64,000 bases of DNA from Cytophagales bacterium (GCA_022360015.1 JAKSDQ010000062.1:114512-178511), one strand, 5' to 3'; numbered from the stretch's first letter, positions 27,267-36,954 are shown. Notes: generated by a model not told the origin, from the sequence alone. Numbers and translations: made by a program.

Positions 27267-28352
27267 TTATGGGATCAACGGCAACTTTTTTACGACAGCT
27301 TTTAAAACTTTGTTCCTTATGGCAATATATATTGCTGTGCCTGGTTTGCTGTATTCTTTGGTTACATATCCCAGGCCGATGCCTATATTCAAGCCAGGCG
27401 ATAGTGAACCTGATGTGACCCGGCCTATGGTTTCACCGCCTTCATTTCTAATCTCATAATCCTGCCTGGGAATACCTTTATCCACCATAGTGAAGCCCAC
27501 AAGCTTTCTTTTGATCCCCTCTTCTTTTTGCTTTTTCAGATTTTTCCAGTTGGTGAATTCCTTGGTGTATTTGGTGATCCAGCCAAGGCCGGCCTCATGG
27601 GGGGAGGTGGTGTCGTCAATGTCATTTCCATACAGGCAAAAGCCCATTTCAAGCCTTAGGGTATCTCTTGCACCAAGGCCGATAGGCTTTATGTTCAATG
27701 GCCGGCCGGCTTCCATGATCTTATCCCAAACCTGTGGGGCATGTTCGTTGTCTACATAGATCTCGAAGCCCCCGGCTCCTGTATATCCGGTAGCGGAAAT
27801 GATAACGTCCGGGACGCCGGCAAATTCGTCTACGACAAAAGTATAAAACCTAATCTCATTTAAACTGACACCTGTAAGTGGTTGCAATACTTCGGTTGCT
27901 CTCGGCCCCTGTACCGCAAACAAACTCATGGAATCGGAAAGGTTTTCCATTTTCACCCCTTTGGTATTGTACTGCTTAATCCAGTTCCAGTCCTTCTCGA
28001 TGTTCGAAGCATTCACTACCAGCATGTACTTTTCCTCTTCCATTTTATAAACCAGTAAATCGTCAACGATACCACCATGCTCATTCGGTAAACAGCTATA
28101 TTGTGCCTGGCCTTTTACCAGTTTGGCGGCATCATTGGAGGTTACGCTTTGAATCAGGCCCAGAGCATCCGGGCCTTCGAGAAAAAATTCACCCATATGT
28201 GAAACATCAAATACGCCTACATTATTCCTTACCGTCAGATGTTCTTCTTTGTCTGATGAATATCTTACCGGCATGTTATAACCGGCAAAGGGTACCATTT
28301 TAGCGCCTAGTTTTTCGTGAATATCGTTGAGTGCTACTTTTTTCAGGTCCAT
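27267..28352 (-). CDS. gcvT: Glycine cleavage system aminomethyltransferase (T protein)
   Basis: 361 residues, full length. Typical motifs: [15 protein letters not shown] near the N terminus, [19 protein letters not shown], the folate-binding [17 protein letters not shown] near residue 190, and [19 protein letters not shown]. It transfers the methylene group from aminomethylated H-protein to tetrahydrofolate, releasing ammonia. gcvP and gcvH are not adjacent. A TACATTTG element (minus strand, 28392-28399) may be its -7 box, but no matching -33 box was seen. Confidence 0.95.
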   Translation of the reverse strand: MDLKKVALNDIHEKLGAKMVPFAGYNMPVRYSSDKEEHLTVRNNVGVFDVSHMGEFFLEGPDALGLIQSVTSNDAAKLVKGQAQYSCLPNEHGGIVDDLLVYKMEEEKYMLVVNASNIEKDWNWIKQYNTKGVKMENLSDSMSLFAVQGPRATEVLQPLTGVSLNEIRFYTFVVDEFAGVPDVIISATGYTGAGGFEIYVDNEHAPQVWDKIMEAGRPLNIKPIGLGARDTLRLEMGFCLYGNDIDDTTSPHEAGLGWITKYTKEFTNWKNLKKQKEEGIKRKLVGFTMVDKGIPRQDYEIRNEGGETIGRVTSGSLSPGLNIGIGLGYVTKEYSKPGTAIYIAIRNKVLKAVVKKLPLIP

Positions 28353-28619
28353 GTGTTTCGTTAAAAATTGTCAGATCGATAATAATGGCAGCAAATGTAA
28401 TAAGATTTACCAATTTCTTTTTACACGCTTTACCCTATTACCGGAAAAATATTCCATTGACTGTTCAGGCTATTACTAATTCGCTTGCTGTCAATTATTT
28501 AACTATTTGACAATCAATATTTAACAATTTTTAACAAGTTGGAAACCGGTAAAAAAACCTTTTGGCACACACTTTGTCCTATACTGATTGAAATTGATTT
28601 TCATGTAAACCAAGAAGCT

Positions 28620-28670
28620 ATGAAAACAAGATTACTAATAATAGCGGGGTTGATGCTGGTGAGTTTTTAA
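28620..28670 (+). other. 16-codon signal-peptide-like reading frame, probably the broken start of the next gene
   Basis: ATG at 28620 encodes MKTRLLIIAGLMLVSF and then TAA. It is in the same frame as the downstream DUF4476 segment; in-frame TAA codons at 28668, 28701 and 28710 separate the two. It most likely represents the original signal peptide of a damaged secreted protein. Confidence 0.4.
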
Positions 28671-28760
28671 TTAAAGGCACGTCATGCAAACGCAGTTTTT
28701 TAAGACCAATAATGGTGCGACAATAAAAAATATTATACCATAGCGTACGATTTGGTGGAT

Positions 28761-29036
28761 ATGGAGCGATTTTTGTACAGTTTAAATTTGAGAAGATTTG
28801 ATAATGATAAAGTGTATTTCACCCGAAGGGTGCTGGCCAATAAGTCACTTTATGCGAAAGATCTGCTGGAGATATTAAATAACATCACTTTTGGGCATAA
28901 CAAAGTCGGGGTAGCGGATTTGGCTTACGAAAGCGTTGTCGATAAAAGGAGTTTTCATGTGGTTTATGATGCTTTCAGGTTTCAGACCAGCATCAGGCAA
29001 CTTGAAAAAAGTAACAATGAAGATACATGGTTTTAG
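28761..29036 (+). CDS. DUF4476-domain protein, probably 5'-disrupted
   Basis: The ATG at 28761 gives 91 residues; an in-frame TTG lies at 28752 and protein-like sequence (WCDNKKYYTIAYD) starts just after the TAA at 28710. The body (LYAKDLLEILNNITFGHNKV then GVADLAYESVVDKRSFH) matches the helical DUF4476 domain, which in Bacteroidota is normally the C-terminal part of a secreted protein. Here the N-terminal region is short and cut off from a signal peptide by three stops, so this is likely a pseudogene remnant. A good terminator follows the stop codon, showing that it was once a proper transcription unit. Confidence 0.55.
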   Translation: MERFLYSLNLRRFDNDKVYFTRRVLANKSLYAKDLLEILNNITFGHNKVGVADLAYESVVDKRSFHVVYDAFRFQTSIRQLEKSNNEDTWF

Positions 29037-29056
29037 TTGGTAGTTTTGATTTTTTG

Positions 29057-29093
29057 ACCCCGGTGGGCAACTCCTGTTGTCACCGGGGTTTTT
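29057..29093 (+). terminator. Intrinsic terminator after the DUF4476 gene
   Basis: accccggtg (29057-29065) pairs with caccggggt (29081-29089), extended inward by ggcaac/gttgt with one bulge, then five T. A strong GC-rich hairpin with a T-tract. Confidence 0.8.
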
Positions 29094-29174
29094 ACTTAAA
29101 TAAGCCTGGCTGCTTCGGCATGAGCGGCAACTGTGCAAGCAACCGTAAAAGTGTTTTTACTTAAAATAGCTTAT

Positions 29175-29756
29175 CTACCCTGGTAAAAGCCGAAAGGACT
29201 TGCGATGATAGGGTGTGGGGCCGAATTTTTTGATGGCTTCGCGATGGGCCCTGGTAGGGTAGCCCGCGTTATTTTCCCAACCATATTCCGGATGTTGGAT
29301 CGCCAGCTTTTCCATCAATTGGTCACGGTAAGTTTTGGCCAGAACAGATGCGGCAGCGATGGATAAATATTTACCGTCGCCTTTAATAATGCACTGATGA
29401 GGGATTTCCGGGTAAGGTGTAAACCGGTTGCCATCAATCAGCAGTAATTCCGGTTTTTCATTGAGTTGTCCGATGGCCTCATGCATCGCTAAAAATGAAG
29501 CATTCAATATGTTGATTTCATCGATTTTTTGATTATCGACAAAAGACACCCCCCAGGCGAGCGCTTCTTTCTCGATTTCAACTTTCAGCCATTCCCTTTT
29601 GCGCCGCGTTAACTTTTTTGAGTCGTTGAGCGATTCGTTCTGATAGTCTTTTGGCAAAATTACCGCTGCCGCCACCACCGGTCCTGCCAAAGGCCCCCTC
29701 CCCGCTTCATCACACCCCGCCTCAACCAACCCTCTCTTAAAATAACCTTTTAACAT
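29175..29756 (-). CDS. rnhB: Ribonuclease HII
   Basis: 193 residues. The metal-binding acidic residues sit in GCDEAGRGPLAGPVVAAAV at the N terminus and in LLIDGNRF (about residue 105), with IAAASVLAKTYRDQLM following. It cleaves RNA in RNA-DNA hybrids, including single ribonucleotides in DNA. It is divergent from the NUDIX gene across a C-rich spacer. Confidence 0.96.
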   Translation of the reverse strand: MLKGYFKRGLVEAGCDEAGRGPLAGPVVAAAVILPKDYQNESLNDSKKLTRRKREWLKVEIEKEALAWGVSFVDNQKIDEINILNASFLAMHEAIGQLNEKPELLLIDGNRFTPYPEIPHQCIIKGDGKYLSIAAASVLAKTYRDQLMEKLAIQHPEYGWENNAGYPTRAHREAIKKFGPTPYHRKSFRLLPG

Positions 29757-29872
29757 AACTTTAGTCTTAAAAAAATCCCTATATTCCTACATCCCCCTCC
29801 CCACACCCACAAATCACACCCACACTCAAACTCACACTTTTTTCTCACTTGATTAATTCCTTTCTTTGAAAT

Positions 29873-30424
29873 ATGGATAAAAATACAAACAACCCTTGGA
29901 AAAAGCTTTCGTATAAGAAAATTTATGACAATCCATGGATTACTGTCGAGGAGTACGGGGTGATTAACCCCCGTGGGGGGAATGGGATTTATGGTAAGGT
30001 CAAATTTAAAAACAAAGCCATTGGCATTATACCGGTAGACAATGCCGGCAATACATGGTTGGTAGGGCAATACCGGTTTACGCTGGATGAATACTCCTGG
30101 GAAATCCCTATGGGAGGTGGTCCGATAGGGGTGCCCATATTAGCGTCTGCACAGAGGGAATTGAAAGAGGAGACCGGCCTTACCGCATCGAAATGGACAG
30201 AGATAATGAGAATCCACACCTCCAATTCCGTAACAGATGAGGAAGGATTTGTTTTTTTGGCCGAAGAACTAACAGCCGGTGCCACTGATTTTGATGAGAC
30301 TGAGGACCTGGAGATCGTAAAGCTGCCATTCAGTGAAGCTTATCAGATGGTGCTCGAAGGAAAGATTACCGACAGTCTCAGTGTGGCAGGCATTCTGAAG
30401 GCCCATATATTGATAAAACCATAA
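29873..30424 (+). CDS. NUDIX hydrolase (ADP-ribose pyrophosphatase-like)
   Basis: 183 residues. The Nudix box runs from MGGGPIGVPILASAQREL into KEETGL. The catalytic RELKEE core is intact, but the first conserved Glu of the box (GX5E) is replaced by Val. The N-terminal beta-strand region (WKKLSYKKIYDNPWITVEEY) is typical of the ADP-sugar pyrophosphatase group. It hydrolyses a nucleoside diphosphate linked to another moiety; the natural substrate is unknown. The MATE gene starts 31 bases downstream. Confidence 0.9.
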   Translation: MDKNTNNPWKKLSYKKIYDNPWITVEEYGVINPRGGNGIYGKVKFKNKAIGIIPVDNAGNTWLVGQYRFTLDEYSWEIPMGGGPIGVPILASAQRELKEETGLTASKWTEIMRIHTSNSVTDEEGFVFLAEELTAGATDFDETEDLEIVKLPFSEAYQMVLEGKITDSLSVAGILKAHILIKP

Positions 30425-30454
30425 AATCGATTCTCTTTGAAGATTTGCTGAAGT

Positions 30455-31801
30455 ATGAGCTACAAGGAGCACATAAAGAAAAACATTTCATTGGCATTAC
30501 CGGTTATGCTAAGTCAGATGGGCCAGGTATTAGTGGGTGTGGCCGATAGTGTTATGGTAGGCAGGGTCGGAGTGGAGCCACTTGCGGCTTCATCATTGGC
30601 AAACAGCCTTTTCTATTTTATCTTTATGTTCGGGGTAGGTGTTTCCTATGCCATCACACCATTGGTAGCTAAAGCCGATAGTATAGATGATCATCGTGAA
30701 AGTGGTGTTTTGTTAAGACACGGGCTGCTTACCAATATGGTGGTTGCCCTGGTACTGTTTCTACTGTTGATGCTGGCTACCCGACTTATCCACCTGCTTA
30801 AACAACCTGAGACGGTTATTGTATTATCAGTTCCCTATTTAATCGTCATATCGGTTTCTCTTTTGCCTTTTATGTTGTTTCAGACTTTCAGGCAATTTTG
30901 TGAAGGCTTATCCCTGACCAAAGTTCCGATGTATTTTACGATAGCGGCCAATGTAATCAACATCATGCTGAATTACATTTTGATTTTTGGAAAGCTGGGT
31001 TTTGAGCCTATGGGATTGATGGGTGCCGGCTGGGCTACCTTGATAGCCAGGCTTTTGATGGGCGCTGGAATGGCCCTTTATGTGATATATGCAAAACGGT
31101 TTAAACATTATCGGGAAGGTTTTGCTACGATTAAAATCAAAGTTGAAAGACTAAAAAAATTGTTGGAGCTGGGTATTCCCACGGGTATGCAGTTTATTTT
31201 TGAAGTCGGGGCTTTTGCCGCTGCGGCCATCATGGCCGGGTGGCTGGGAACGGAACCCCTGGCGGCCCATCAGATAGCTATCAACCTGTCTTCACTCAGT
31301 TACATGATGGCCTCTGGCATTTCTGCAGCCGCTACCGTCAGGGTCGGAAATCAGATGGGGCGGAGGGATATACCTATGCTGATTAAAGCAGGCCGTTCTT
31401 CTTTCGTGCTGGCTGCCAGTTTCATGACAATTTGCGGGATTACATTCATTACCGGAAAAGAACTGTTGCCATCATTTTATGTCGATGAAGCGTCTGTGAT
31501 TAACATTGCCGCCTCCCTGTTGGTAATCGCCGCCTTTTTTCAGGTTTCCGATGGCCTTCAGGTAGTAGGATTGGGGGCGTTGCGCGGTATGGAAGATGTC
31601 AAAATTCCCACTGTCATCACTTTGTTCGCTTATTGGGTTGTTGGCTTGCCCATGGGTTATCTGCTGGGATTTCACTGGCATCTTGGAATCGAAGGAATCT
31701 GGTACGGATTGTTAACAGGGCTTTCCCTGTCTGCGATCATGTTATTATTGCGTTTTCATTTTTTAACACAAAAAAAATTAAGCTATTTTAGCAAAGTTTG
31801 A
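30455..31801 (+). CDS. MATE family efflux transporter
   Basis: 448 residues with 12 predicted membrane helices in two similar halves. Family motifs: LPVMLSQMGQVLVGVADSVM at the start of the first half, and LGIPTGMQFIFEVGAFAAAA starting the second. It is of the NorM/DinF-like type and should export cationic drugs or metabolites by Na+ or H+ antiport. It probably shares a transcript with the NUDIX gene and is followed 66 bases later by the plsC-like gene. Confidence 0.93.
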   Translation: MSYKEHIKKNISLALPVMLSQMGQVLVGVADSVMVGRVGVEPLAASSLANSLFYFIFMFGVGVSYAITPLVAKADSIDDHRESGVLLRHGLLTNMVVALVLFLLLMLATRLIHLLKQPETVIVLSVPYLIVISVSLLPFMLFQTFRQFCEGLSLTKVPMYFTIAANVINIMLNYILIFGKLGFEPMGLMGAGWATLIARLLMGAGMALYVIYAKRFKHYREGFATIKIKVERLKKLLELGIPTGMQFIFEVGAFAAAAIMAGWLGTEPLAAHQIAINLSSLSYMMASGISAAATVRVGNQMGRRDIPMLIKAGRSSFVLAASFMTICGITFITGKELLPSFYVDEASVINIAASLLVIAAFFQVSDGLQVVGLGALRGMEDVKIPTVITLFAYWVVGLPMGYLLGFHWHLGIEGIWYGLLTGLSLSAIMLLLRFHFLTQKKLSYFSKV

Positions 31802-31867
31802 TTTTAATTTTGCAAGTTTTAGTGGCAACTTTGTGCCAGTTTACTAAATTCATTTCGAATTTAATCC

Positions 31868-32611
31868 ATGAAGATTTGGGGAAAATTGTATACTTATTAT
31901 GCCGGGTTAATTTTTGGAATTCTGTTTTTGATACTTTTTCCAGCCTTTTTTATTATCATTCAGAAAAAATCCTGGCATAAATTCGGGTATCACATCAACA
32001 AACTTTGGGCGAAGCTCTTTTTTGCCAGTATCGTGAAACCTATTGAAATAGAGGTTCACCCTGCGATCGATAAAAACAAAAACTATATATTCTGTGCCAA
32101 CCATTTTTCATACCTGGATATCCCGGTGATGGGTTTTACCCCCAATAATTTTGTTTTTATAGGAAAAAGTTCTATCAAAAAGGCGCCGCTGTTCGGTTAT
32201 ATGTTCGATAAATTGCATATTGCTGTCAATCGCGAAAGCAAAGTAAAGAGTTATAATACTTACAGGAGGTCTTCTGACGTTGTTAAAAATGGAAGAAGTT
32301 TGGCCATGTTTCCCGAGGGGGGAATTTTAACCAAAAACCCTCCCCAAATGGCCCGGTTCAAAGACGGGGCTTTCAGGATTGCGATAGAACAACAAATTTC
32401 CATTATTCCTGTCACTATTCCATTTAATTGGATAGTTTTACCGGATAAAAATGAGCTAAACCTGAAAAGAGGTAAGTTGAAAATCATTTTTCACAAACCT
32501 ATCGAAACCAAAGGTATGCGACAGGATGATTTACAGTCATTGAAATGCAGTACCTTTCAAATTATTGATGATGAGTTAAAGAAATATAGCCACGTAAATG
32601 CAGGTAGATAA
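31868..32611 (+). CDS. 1-acyl-sn-glycerol-3-phosphate acyltransferase (PlsC-like)
   Basis: 247 residues with an N-terminal membrane helix. The acyltransferase motif NHX4D is seen as NHFSYLDIP and the lysophosphatidate motif as FPEGGIL. It adds the second acyl chain to lysophosphatidic acid in phospholipid synthesis at the inner membrane. Its last 14 bases overlap gatC. Confidence 0.92.
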   Translation: MKIWGKLYTYYAGLIFGILFLILFPAFFIIIQKKSWHKFGYHINKLWAKLFFASIVKPIEIEVHPAIDKNKNYIFCANHFSYLDIPVMGFTPNNFVFIGKSSIKKAPLFGYMFDKLHIAVNRESKVKSYNTYRRSSDVVKNGRSLAMFPEGGILTKNPPQMARFKDGAFRIAIEQQISIIPVTIPFNWIVLPDKNELNLKRGKLKIIFHKPIETKGMRQDDLQSLKCSTFQIIDDELKKYSHVNAGR

Positions 32612-32885
32612 GGAAACACTTAGCAAAATTGCCCACCTGGCCCGGTTAGAATTTGAGGAGAGGGATGAAAAAGAAATGATCGAGAGCCTTACAGAGATTT
32701 TATCCTGGGTTGAACAATTGGAAGAGGTTGATACGGAAGGTGTTGAGCCATTAACCACCATGTCCAAAGAGGTAAACGTTTTAAGGGAAGATGAGGCCTC
32801 TAACCGGTTGGATCAACAAAACGCATTGAAAAACGCGCCTAAAAAGGACAGCGTTTACTTCCGGGTGCCCAAGGTACTGGATTAA
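32598..32885 (+). CDS. gatC: Asp-tRNA(Asn)/Glu-tRNA(Gln) amidotransferase subunit C
   Basis: 95 residues, normal GatC length. Motifs: LSKIAHLARLEFEERDEKEM at the N terminus, ILSWVEQLEEVDTEGVEPL, and RVPKVLD at the end. It is the small stabilising subunit of the GatCAB amidotransferase that makes Gln-tRNA or Asn-tRNA by transamidation. gatA and gatB are not adjacent. It overlaps plsC by 14 bases and so is co-transcribed. Confidence 0.95.
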   Translation: MQVDKETLSKIAHLARLEFEERDEKEMIESLTEILSWVEQLEEVDTEGVEPLTTMSKEVNVLREDEASNRLDQQNALKNAPKKDSVYFRVPKVLD

Positions 32886-32904
32886 CTTTATCGGCAATCG
32901 TTGT

Positions 32905-35900
32905 ATGATTGGGCGTTTATTTTTTTGGAAACAGTGGAATAAAGCTGACAGGATGTTTTATTCCATTTTCCTGATGATATTTATTTTAAGTATCATTTTT
33001 TATTTATCGGGTTATTACCTGGGAACCGACACCGTGATCAACTGGGTAGTGGTGAGCAAAAACCAGGCAATTAGTTTGTTACGCGAAGGGGTTAACCTGG
33101 GGGCGATTACACTGAACTACAAGGCTAACAACTATCTGATCAAAGAAACTTTTGAAGGCAGTGATATCAAAATTAATTTCATCGCCTCCTACCTTTTTCT
33201 CACATTCCTGGCAGTTTCTTTGGTTTTTTATCTGACCCTTATCACCGGTCTTAGCCGGTTTTGGTTCATTGTGGGCGTGATCCTGTTTATGGGATTAATG
33301 ATCAATTTCAAATTGGATCAGTTGTTACTTTTCGGTAGCTATAAAAATATACCCCTTTATGTGATTTTGGCGCTTTATCTGCCGGTTTTGTATTATTTTC
33401 ATGCATTTGCTGAAAATGTTTCATTTTTTCGCAAATGGTTAATGATAGCCCTTTTAACATTGGTCATAGGGGTACTGCTTATACAATTTGCCGGTGTCAG
33501 CAACCCTGTATTGTACCTGGTTAATTATGGCATTTTGTTTCCGGTGATAGTTGCTATACTTTTTATTTTTTCTGTGGCTATCGAGGTGATGGCAGGTATT
33601 TTATATGTTGTTACCAGCGGAAATACCAGCCAGAGCAAGAACAGTTTGTTGCATTTTACGATAGTTAGCCTGATATATTTAGTGAATGTGGCGCTGGTTT
33701 TTGCTAAAAACCGCCAATTTATTGACTGGGATCTTTATTACGTCGACGAATTTTATCTCCTCCTGTTTTCGGCAGTGGCAGGCATCTGGGGCTTCAGGCA
33801 CCGGGGCATACTATTCGAAAATGTACTTCCTTTCCGTAGCACCGGAGCCTTACTTTACCTGGTTGCAGGCGTTATTTGTTTTGGCACGATAGCTTACCTG
33901 TTCTACACCGGAAACGACCCGCTGGTCGAAGCCATGGAAGATGCCATTGTTTTTAGTCATTTATCCTTCGGGTTCTTTTTTTTCCTTTATGTTATCTCTA
34001 ACTTTATGGGGCCCCTGCATGATAATCTGCAGGTGTATAAGGTGCTTTACAAACCCAGGCATATGCCTTATTATGTCATGAGATTTATTGGCCTGGTTGG
34101 CGTCGGGGGATTGTTTTTCCAATCTGGCCAATTGGCCATGAATCAGTCAATAGCGGGCTATTACAACGGCATAGGCGATCTTTATATGGCTGTAGAAGAC
34201 TATTATGTGGCAGAACAATACTACAAGCTGGGGAGTCAATTTGAATTTCAGAATCACCGGTCCAATTACGGCCTGGCTTCACTGGCCAACAAACAAAACG
34301 ATCAGGCGAGTGCCCTGTATTATTACCAGCAGTCCATTTTGAAAAAACCAACCCCCTATGCTTATGCAAATCTGGCTAATGTTTATCAATCTTCGGGGCT
34401 GTTTTTTGATGCATTATTTTCTTTGAAAGAAGGTGTCGAAAACTTTCCTGACAATGCTTATCTCAACAATAACCTCGGCCTGTTATATGCAAAGACCAAC
34501 ATTGCCGACTCTGCCTACATGTTCCTGGAAAGGGCCAGCCTCTCATCTCCTGAGGTAGCTTCTGCCAATATCCTATCACTTCTGGCAGATAAAAAACTGC
34601 AATTTGACCTGGATTCCATTAACAACCGATATCTGACCTCTTTTGGCTACCTGCCTGTCCGGAATAATTTAATGGTTCTCAACAACATCAATGGGCATTA
34701 TCGACCGGATTTATTTACAGAAAGGTATTTGACCGACTCTATTCTAAACCCCAACACATTTGCCTACCTATATAATGCCTGTTACAATCAAAGCTTTGGT
34801 CGCGACTCGACATTTAACAGTTTTGTGGACCAGTACCTGGCAGTTTCCCAAAATCAGGGTTACAGTGATCAATTAGGTCTGGCAAAGGCTTTAAATTGTT
34901 ATGGCAGCGGTGAATTGATCAAAGCTTTTATGATACTGGAGCAACTTCAGCTTCAAAGTTCATTTCAAAGCGCCTATTACCATAACATCAATGGACTATG
35001 GGCGCTGGATCAGCGATCTCCGGCGCTGGCAGTGGATTTTTTCAGTCGTGCAATCCGCGATGGTTTTGAAGATGCCAGACTTAACAGAGGATTTGCGTTG
35101 ATTGAGATGGATTCACTGGAAGAAGCAAAAGTAGTTTTTTCAGCGTTGCAGTCTGCAGACTCAAACCAGCAAAATGAGGTCATACCAGCAGTACTTAAAC
35201 TGCTGAATGATGAAAATTGGCAGGTTGATAACCTGAGCGACAGGGAAAAATACTGGTTGATAAATATCCATAAATTCCGGAGGGAAGAAACAGAAATTTT
35301 CAATGTGATCCGCAAAATTGAAAATCCATATTATCAATGGCTGGCAAAGCTTGATTTCATGGAGCATCAATTAAGCATAAGGGCAATAGATGGCCTGGCT
35401 GAAGAATTTTCGGCAATGGATGGGCAAAACATTGATGAAAAACTGGCCTCCGGGTTTTTGCATTTAAAGGCAAAGTGGTTAGCGGCCAGGAATGACTGGC
35501 AACAACTGGAAGCTTTGCTGACCCAATTAAATCCTGAAGATCATTTATTGAAAACATACCTGGAGGCAAAGATTGCAGAAGGTAAAGGTAACCGGGAGCA
35601 GGCATTTCAGGCTTACCGACAAATAGTAGACAAAAACCCGTTTAAAACCCAGTATATCCTGGATGCCGCTGCATTCTTCGGGCAGCAGATGAAAGATGAG
35701 CACCTGGCCTATGAAACCATTTTAAATGCATCCGTGATCAATATATATTCAATACCTCTGTCAAAAGCTTTTATTTTGCAATGTGTAAAAATGGGATTAT
35801 TTAATTATGCAGAAGGTGAACTACAGCGTCTGCGCACCCTGACTACCCCAACTGATTACCAACAGTTTTTAGATTTGTACCGACAACTGGTGGCCGAAAA

Positions 35901-35919
35901 TGAACTGGCCGAAGATTGA
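32905..35919 (+). CDS. Large membrane protein with TPR repeats, function unknown
   Basis: 1004 residues. The N-terminal 410 or so residues form about 11 transmembrane helices. The rest is mainly tetratricopeptide repeats (for example YYNGIGDLYMAVEDYYVAEQ, LANVYQSSGLFFDALFSLKE, AYYHNINGLWALDQRSPALA), probably on one side of the inner membrane. Length and layout resemble uncharacterised Bacteroidota proteins; it is not a known O-antigen ligase or PMT by motif. It starts 19 bases after gatC. No function is assigned. Confidence 0.85.
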   Translation: MIGRLFFWKQWNKADRMFYSIFLMIFILSIIFYLSGYYLGTDTVINWVVVSKNQAISLLREGVNLGAITLNYKANNYLIKETFEGSDIKINFIASYLFLTFLAVSLVFYLTLITGLSRFWFIVGVILFMGLMINFKLDQLLLFGSYKNIPLYVILALYLPVLYYFHAFAENVSFFRKWLMIALLTLVIGVLLIQFAGVSNPVLYLVNYGILFPVIVAILFIFSVAIEVMAGILYVVTSGNTSQSKNSLLHFTIVSLIYLVNVALVFAKNRQFIDWDLYYVDEFYLLLFSAVAGIWGFRHRGILFENVLPFRSTGALLYLVAGVICFGTIAYLFYTGNDPLVEAMEDAIVFSHLSFGFFFFLYVISNFMGPLHDNLQVYKVLYKPRHMPYYVMRFIGLVGVGGLFFQSGQLAMNQSIAGYYNGIGDLYMAVEDYYVAEQYYKLGSQFEFQNHRSNYGLASLANKQNDQASALYYYQQSILKKPTPYAYANLANVYQSSGLFFDALFSLKEGVENFPDNAYLNNNLGLLYAKTNIADSAYMFLERASLSSPEVASANILSLLADKKLQFDLDSINNRYLTSFGYLPVRNNLMVLNNINGHYRPDLFTERYLTDSILNPNTFAYLYNACYNQSFGRDSTFNSFVDQYLAVSQNQGYSDQLGLAKALNCYGSGELIKAFMILEQLQLQSSFQSAYYHNINGLWALDQRSPALAVDFFSRAIRDGFEDARLNRGFALIEMDSLEEAKVVFSALQSADSNQQNEVIPAVLKLLNDENWQVDNLSDREKYWLINIHKFRREETEIFNVIRKIENPYYQWLAKLDFMEHQLSIRAIDGLAEEFSAMDGQNIDEKLASGFLHLKAKWLAARNDWQQLEALLTQLNPEDHLLKTYLEAKIAEGKGNREQAFQAYRQIVDKNPFKTQYILDAAAFFGQQMKDEHLAYETILNASVINIYSIPLSKAFILQCVKMGLFNYAEGELQRLRTLTTPTDYQQFLDLYRQLVAENELAED

Positions 35920-35956
35920 GAGTAATCCATTCACTTCTTTTCTCACCCCCTAATCT

Positions 35957-36015
35957 TAGTGCCTCTTTGTGCACTTGTGTTTAAAAATTAAACCACAGAA
36001 CAGTGCAAAGTACCC
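35957..36015. repeat. Degenerate copy of the 'gtgcctctttgtg' palindromic repeat
   Basis: gtgcctctttgtgcacttgtgttt is followed by aaaccacaga and acagtgcaaag in opposite orientation, an imperfect hairpin. It resembles the perfect inverted repeat at 59444-59517 and the copy near 57981. Confidence 0.55.
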
Positions 36016-36040
36016 AAAAAACACGCTATCCTATCCATAA

Positions 36041-36068
36041 AACAGGCGCGGGCACAAGTGCGCCTGTT
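36041..36068 (-). terminator. 9-bp hairpin, terminator-like on the minus strand
   Basis: aacaggcgc (36041-36049) pairs with gcgcctgtt (36060-36068); on the minus strand the hairpin ends in TTTT. It lies just downstream of the reading frame at 36092-36277 and would terminate it. Confidence 0.55.
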
Positions 36069-36091
36069 CGATATCCGGTTGGAGGCTACCC

Positions 36092-36340
36092 TTACTTTAT
36101 TATGCTTGTTAACCGATAAAAGTCTATCGGGTCGCTGTTTCTTCCAATGATCCCAACTTTCTGATGTTCAGGCACCGAAGATTTCAGGAGGTTTCCATCA
36201 GTGGGAAGGTTATCATAAAGCGTGACAATAAAGTATCCGGCATACAAAGCGTTGGTTATTAAAAGCTCATTTTTCACGACTTGTCAGGTCATCGAAATTC
36301 AACCTGCTTACACCGGGTACAGACGGGAAAATAATTTAAA
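36092..36340 (-). pseudogene. Fragment of a decayed gene, function unknown
   Basis: Minus-strand frame 36092-36277 (GTG start) encodes 61 residues ending DPIDFYRLTSIIK, protein-like with LYAGYFIVTLYDNLPTDGN. A second frame just upstream reads PSVPGVSRLNFDDLTSREK and joins it if one base is added or removed in an AAAAA run near 36275. A terminator-like hairpin follows. It is likely a remnant rather than a working gene. Confidence 0.35.
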
Positions 36341-36636
36341 AATGTGATAAAAATCGATAAAAAATATAAAAACATTACCTGAAATGACCCTTATTCTTAT
36401 TAAATACTATGGGGATAAAATTGCCCCGCTTTTTCAGTTCCTTTTTTGTGGCAAGGAAAATCAAATATTTGAATTTTATAATTTTTTCAAAAAAGAATAA
36501 TTTTAATTCTGCGTATTATATTCTTATTAATAATTTCGAAGAATAATATAAATCCTGTAAAATATCAATGATTTGATATGACTGTCTCATTCCTTAATTA
36601 ACCTAAAATGTCTTTTTATGTATAATAAAGGATATT

Positions 36637-36894
36637 TTACTCCAGGTTTTTAAATTCCTGTGCCCATCCGTTTTTTCCGAAGACAAAAAAAATCGGATCA
36701 GTCCTGGGTACAAGCTTTCCAATTAAGGTGGCTGCTAAGAAGATTTCTACTGCCCTTGAATAAGATGTTAGATTGGTATAATACAATAAAATCAATTTCC
36801 CTTTGACCTCGAATGAGATATGATAATTCAAAAATATTTTAAAAAATATGACCCTTTTTACGTTACTTTTTCTTACATTAGGAAATTGCAACAA
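36637..36894 (-). other. Unresolved 85-codon open frame in the spacer before susC
   Basis: The frame encodes a peptide with YTNLTSYSRAVEIFLAATLI and ends GWAQEFKNLE. The composition is plausible for protein but there is no recognised family, and AT-rich DNA yields such frames by chance. The rest of the 1.1 kb spacer (35920-37007) holds the repeat, terminator and remnant listed separately and the susC promoter. Confidence 0.2.
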
Positions 36895-36922
36895 TTATTG
36901 AGGCATAAAAGTTTCAATATTG

Positions 36923-36954
36923 TTGAAAAAATGTATGATTTGTTTCTAAGTTTG
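36923..36954 (+). promoter_or_regulatory. Bacteroidota-type promoter for susC
   Basis: TTG at 36923-36925 (-33 box) and TAAGTTTG at 36947-36954 (exact match to the -7 consensus TAnnTTTG), 21 bases apart. It lies about 54 bases before the susC ATG. Confidence 0.65.
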
